Of a DNA stretch of 6,645 nt, positions 5,185-6,645 are shown piece after piece. Source of the stretch: Chloroflexota bacterium (lineage in GTDB: Bacteria > Chloroflexota > Dehalococcoidia > SZUA-161 > JAUWZY01); contig JAUWZY010000051.1 of NCBI GenBank assembly GCA_030615045.1, positions 1 through 6,645 on the forward strand. The letters run 5' to 3'. Below the pieces are notes generated by a model that saw only the letters and a list, made by a program, of their open reading frames with translations, did no database searches and was not told where the DNA came from. Position 1 is the first letter of the stretch, and the number at the start of each line of letters is the position of its first letter. The position numbers and the translations under genes are program-made.

Positions 5185-5751
5185 CTATTTTTGAGCTAGC
5201 CTCCTGCCCAGTTCAAAGGCGTCCCAGAGTGCGGTTGGGTGCTGCTTGATCTCGCCTCTCTTATCTACGCCCCGGACGAGAAGCTCATCGACATACTTGA
5301 CGCCAATGGCTTGGAAGAAGTATTTCACCGTTAATATCGACCCGTCAAACAGTTTTTTGCCCCTGGTGGCGCCGACAGCGATAAACACCCCCTTTCTCCC
5401 AGAATCGGGCAGGTTCTGCTTGAGGATGTATTTTCTCGCCCACAGCGCCTGGCAACGATCGATGAGCGCCTTAACCTGACTGGTGAGCCCATAGAAAAAC
5501 ATCGGCGAGGCGACTATTACCCCATCAGCTTCGAGGAGCTTGGGATATATGTCATCCATGTCGTCTCTTATGACGCAATTGCCATCCTTCAGGCAGCCAT
5601 AGTATTCTCGGCAGGGGGCTATCTTGAGCTTATCTACTATGATCTTTTCCACCTCTGCCCCCTGACTTTGCGCCCCCTTCAAAGCCTCATCCAGCAGCAG
5701 ATCGGTATTGCCTTTTATCCTCGGGCTGCCCATAATCCCCAGAACTCTCAA
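5185..5751 (-). CDS. Flavodoxin-fold NAD(P)H/FMN oxidoreductase, iron-sulfur-flavoprotein-like
   Basis: 188 residues with a flavodoxin-like fold. The FMN phosphate loop is GSPRIKGNTD (8-17). A second flavin-contacting segment is ASPMFFYGLTSQVKALIDR, typical of the NADPH-dependent FMN reductase family. A compact cysteine region carries C47, C53 and C59, the spacing of the 4Fe-4S motif of methanogen iron-sulfur flavoprotein (C-x2-C-x2-C-x5-C), but the second Cys is Tyr50. A normal cluster is therefore doubtful. Iron-sulfur flavoproteins have been linked to reduction of oxygen and peroxide in anaerobes, which fits the neighbouring SOD and peroxiredoxin. The start is TTG at 5751. GAGGAGGT (5756-5763) lies in the end of the SRPBCC gene, whose TGA is immediately followed by the TTG (TGATTG), so the two are translationally coupled. 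The ATG at residue 7 would remove the beta-strand before the phosphate loop. Confidence 0.92.
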   Translation of the reverse strand: MRVLGIMGSPRIKGNTDLLLDEALKGAQSQGAEVEKIIVDKLKIAPCREYYGCLKDGNCVIRDDMDDIYPKLLEADGVIVASPMFFYGLTSQVKALIDRCQALWARKYILKQNLPDSGRKGVFIAVGATRGKKLFDGSILTVKYFFQAIGVKYVDELLVRGVDKRGEIKQHPTALWDAFELGRRLAQK

Positions 5752-5763
5752 TCATACCTCCTC
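5749..5763 (-). promoter_or_regulatory. Coupled stop/start junction TGATTG with internal ribosome binding site
   Basis: The minus strand reads GAGGAGGTATGATTG. GAGGAGGT encodes the last Glu-Glu-Val of the SRPBCC protein and also serves as ribosome binding site for the TTG start, 5 nt after its core. An out-of-frame ATG (ATGATT) overlaps the junction but leads to a short frame that does not encode the flavoprotein. Confidence 0.7.
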
Positions 5764-6459
5764 AGTGCGCTCAGGACTTCGCTCACCGCCGGCTGACGGC
5801 TCTGCCCGCTGCTTGATGCCCAGCAGCATCTTCCGATCCATCACGAGACTGATCGGTCCAAAGACACCGAACACCAGCGCATTTTTGAAACTCCGGTTCC
5901 AGTCGTTTCGAGATCGGCTGACCAGCCGCGTGGGTCCTTCGTTGAGCTCGTCCAAAAAGAACACCCAGCTAAAGTTAAGGTACCTTTTCGGCATCGTGCC
6001 AGTGAGTTCGAAGGTTTTTCCGGTTTGCGTGTCCACTCTGGTCTGGAGGACAAGCGCCCGGCCCGGCTCGATGGCAGCAACCACATACGGGTAGCCGCTC
6101 TTGGGATGCATCCGCACGCTGTCCCCGACCTCCAGGTGCTGAAACTCTGGGATGATCCGATCCGCGTTGTGAATATCACTGCCAACCAAGTTCTCAAGCA
6201 ATTCGTAGCTGTAGAACCCGCCACGGCCCTGTCCCATCTGCACCAGCCATGGCCAGATATCGGCGGCGGAAGCTCGAATGGTGATGGCGTGGGTATAGTC
6301 CCCCTTCGGGTGCGGCACCAGGTCATCACCCGGCAGCGACCGGTGAACCTCGGCATCGGTCGCTCCCCACTTGCGGTACCAGGGTCGGAAAAAGGGCGTC
6401 AGAAGGGCAGCCGCTCCAGCTATTCCCTCTCCTATATTCTTTAATTTGCTATCTGCCAT
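5752..6459 (-). CDS. SRPBCC/START-like domain protein of unknown ligand
   Basis: 235 residues. The SRPBCC (polyketide cyclase/dehydrase-like) domain covers about residues 54-185, with THAITIRASAADIWPWLVQM (56-75), GQGRGGFYSYELLENL (77-92) and GDSVRMHP plus EPGRALVL (about 112-138). This fold has a deep hydrophobic pocket for lipid-like ligands. The N-terminal helix (GEGIAGAAALL, 10-20) and a hydrophobic C-terminal helix (FKNALVFGVFGPISLVMD, 191-208) suggest membrane association or a lid. The tail is charged and ends in EEV. The ATG at 6459 has only a weak binding site (AAGAG). It starts 56 nt after the ferritin-like gene and its stop is directly followed by the flavoprotein start, so it shares an operon with the redox genes. 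A role beyond ligand binding cannot be assigned. Confidence 0.88.
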   Translation of the reverse strand: MADSKLKNIGEGIAGAAALLTPFFRPWYRKWGATDAEVHRSLPGDDLVPHPKGDYTHAITIRASAADIWPWLVQMGQGRGGFYSYELLENLVGSDIHNADRIIPEFQHLEVGDSVRMHPKSGYPYVVAAIEPGRALVLQTRVDTQTGKTFELTGTMPKRYLNFSWVFFLDELNEGPTRLVSRSRNDWNRSFKNALVFGVFGPISLVMDRKMLLGIKQRAEPSAGGERSPERTEEV

Positions 6460-6515
6460 TTTTACGCTCTTTTAGTTGAATGCCCTTAATCCCTACCGGA
6501 GTTAATGAACACCTG

Positions 6516-6645
6516 TCACCTCTTGCTCAGGCTTTCCCTGAGCTCGGATAGCTGCCTCAGGTGAGACCTCTCCTCTTCGATTATCTTACTTATTAGCTCA
6601 CGGTCTGAGCGGCGAACGAACTCCCGCATCTCGGAGTAGAACAGA
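6516..6645 (-). CDS. Ferritin-like/rubrerythrin-type protein, C-terminal 42 residues only
   Basis: The minus strand is open from the window edge to a TGA at 6516-6518 and encodes 42 residues ending in LRESLSKR. The segment is one amphipathic helix with SEMREFVRRSDRELISKIIE followed by EEERSHLRQL. The ExxH arrangement (Glu, then His three residues later) is what the last helix of ferritin-like diiron proteins such as rubrerythrin contributes to the metal site. In this family the protein stores iron or reduces peroxide. The 5' part, and any C-terminal or N-terminal rubredoxin domain placement, lie outside the window; no rubredoxin motif is present in the visible tail. It is the first gene of the visible run of redox genes. 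Identification rests on a short helix, so other four-helix proteins remain possible. Confidence 0.6.
   Translation of the reverse strand, partial: LFYSEMREFVRRSDRELISKIIEEERSHLRQLSELRESLSKR

Overview
The window looks bacterial and is probably from an anaerobic or microaerophilic lineage. The protein flavour (a divergent Fe/Mn superoxide dismutase, an archaeal-like peroxiredoxin, a Crp/Fnr regulator next to a small ferredoxin) reminds me of Chloroflexota of the Dehalococcoidia type. That placement is an inference from memory. Direct support for Bacteria is a TATAAT box with an extended -10 and a recognisable -35 in front of the Crp/Fnr gene, and textbook AGGAGGT ribosome binding sites before most genes. 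Every supportable gene is on the minus strand, so transcription runs from the right end of the window to the left end.

Reading in the direction of transcription (high to low coordinates): the 3' end of a ferritin-like/rubrerythrin-type gene (6516-6645, cut by the window), a SRPBCC/START-like protein (5752-6459), an iron-sulfur-flavoprotein-like NAD(P)H/FMN oxidoreductase (5185-5751, TTG start abutting the previous stop codon), an Fe/Mn superoxide dismutase (4531-5109), a beta-carbonic anhydrase (3902-4402), a possible 48-codon Cys-rich ORF with no standard start codon (3649-3795), a C-terminally extended 2-Cys peroxiredoxin (3000-3647), a 76-residue winged-helix-like protein (2666-2896), a short-chain dehydrogenase (1714-2469) and a DUF1122-like protein of unknown function (989-1663). 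After a good sigma70-type promoter come a cysteine-free Crp/Fnr-family regulator (207-878) and the 5' part of a small 4Fe-4S ferredoxin (1-141, cut by the window).

Functionally, the right-hand two thirds looks like an oxygen-defence locus: superoxide removal (SOD), peroxide removal (peroxiredoxin), a diiron ferritin-like protein and a flavin oxidoreductase. A carbonic anhydrase sits between SOD and peroxiredoxin. The leaders of the carbonic anhydrase and of the peroxiredoxin segment share a two-block direct repeat that lies in the same orientation at both sites, which suggests shared regulation or a local duplication. The left-hand third (SDR, DUF1122-like protein, Crp/Fnr, ferredoxin) is more ordinary. 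Its links to redox metabolism are the cysteine-free regulator and the ferredoxin.

No rRNA, tRNA, insertion sequence, CRISPR array or convincing rho-independent terminator was seen. No gene-free stretch exceeds 300 bases. The largest is 3648-3901, which holds the repeated leader and the possible small ORF; the next is 2470-2665.
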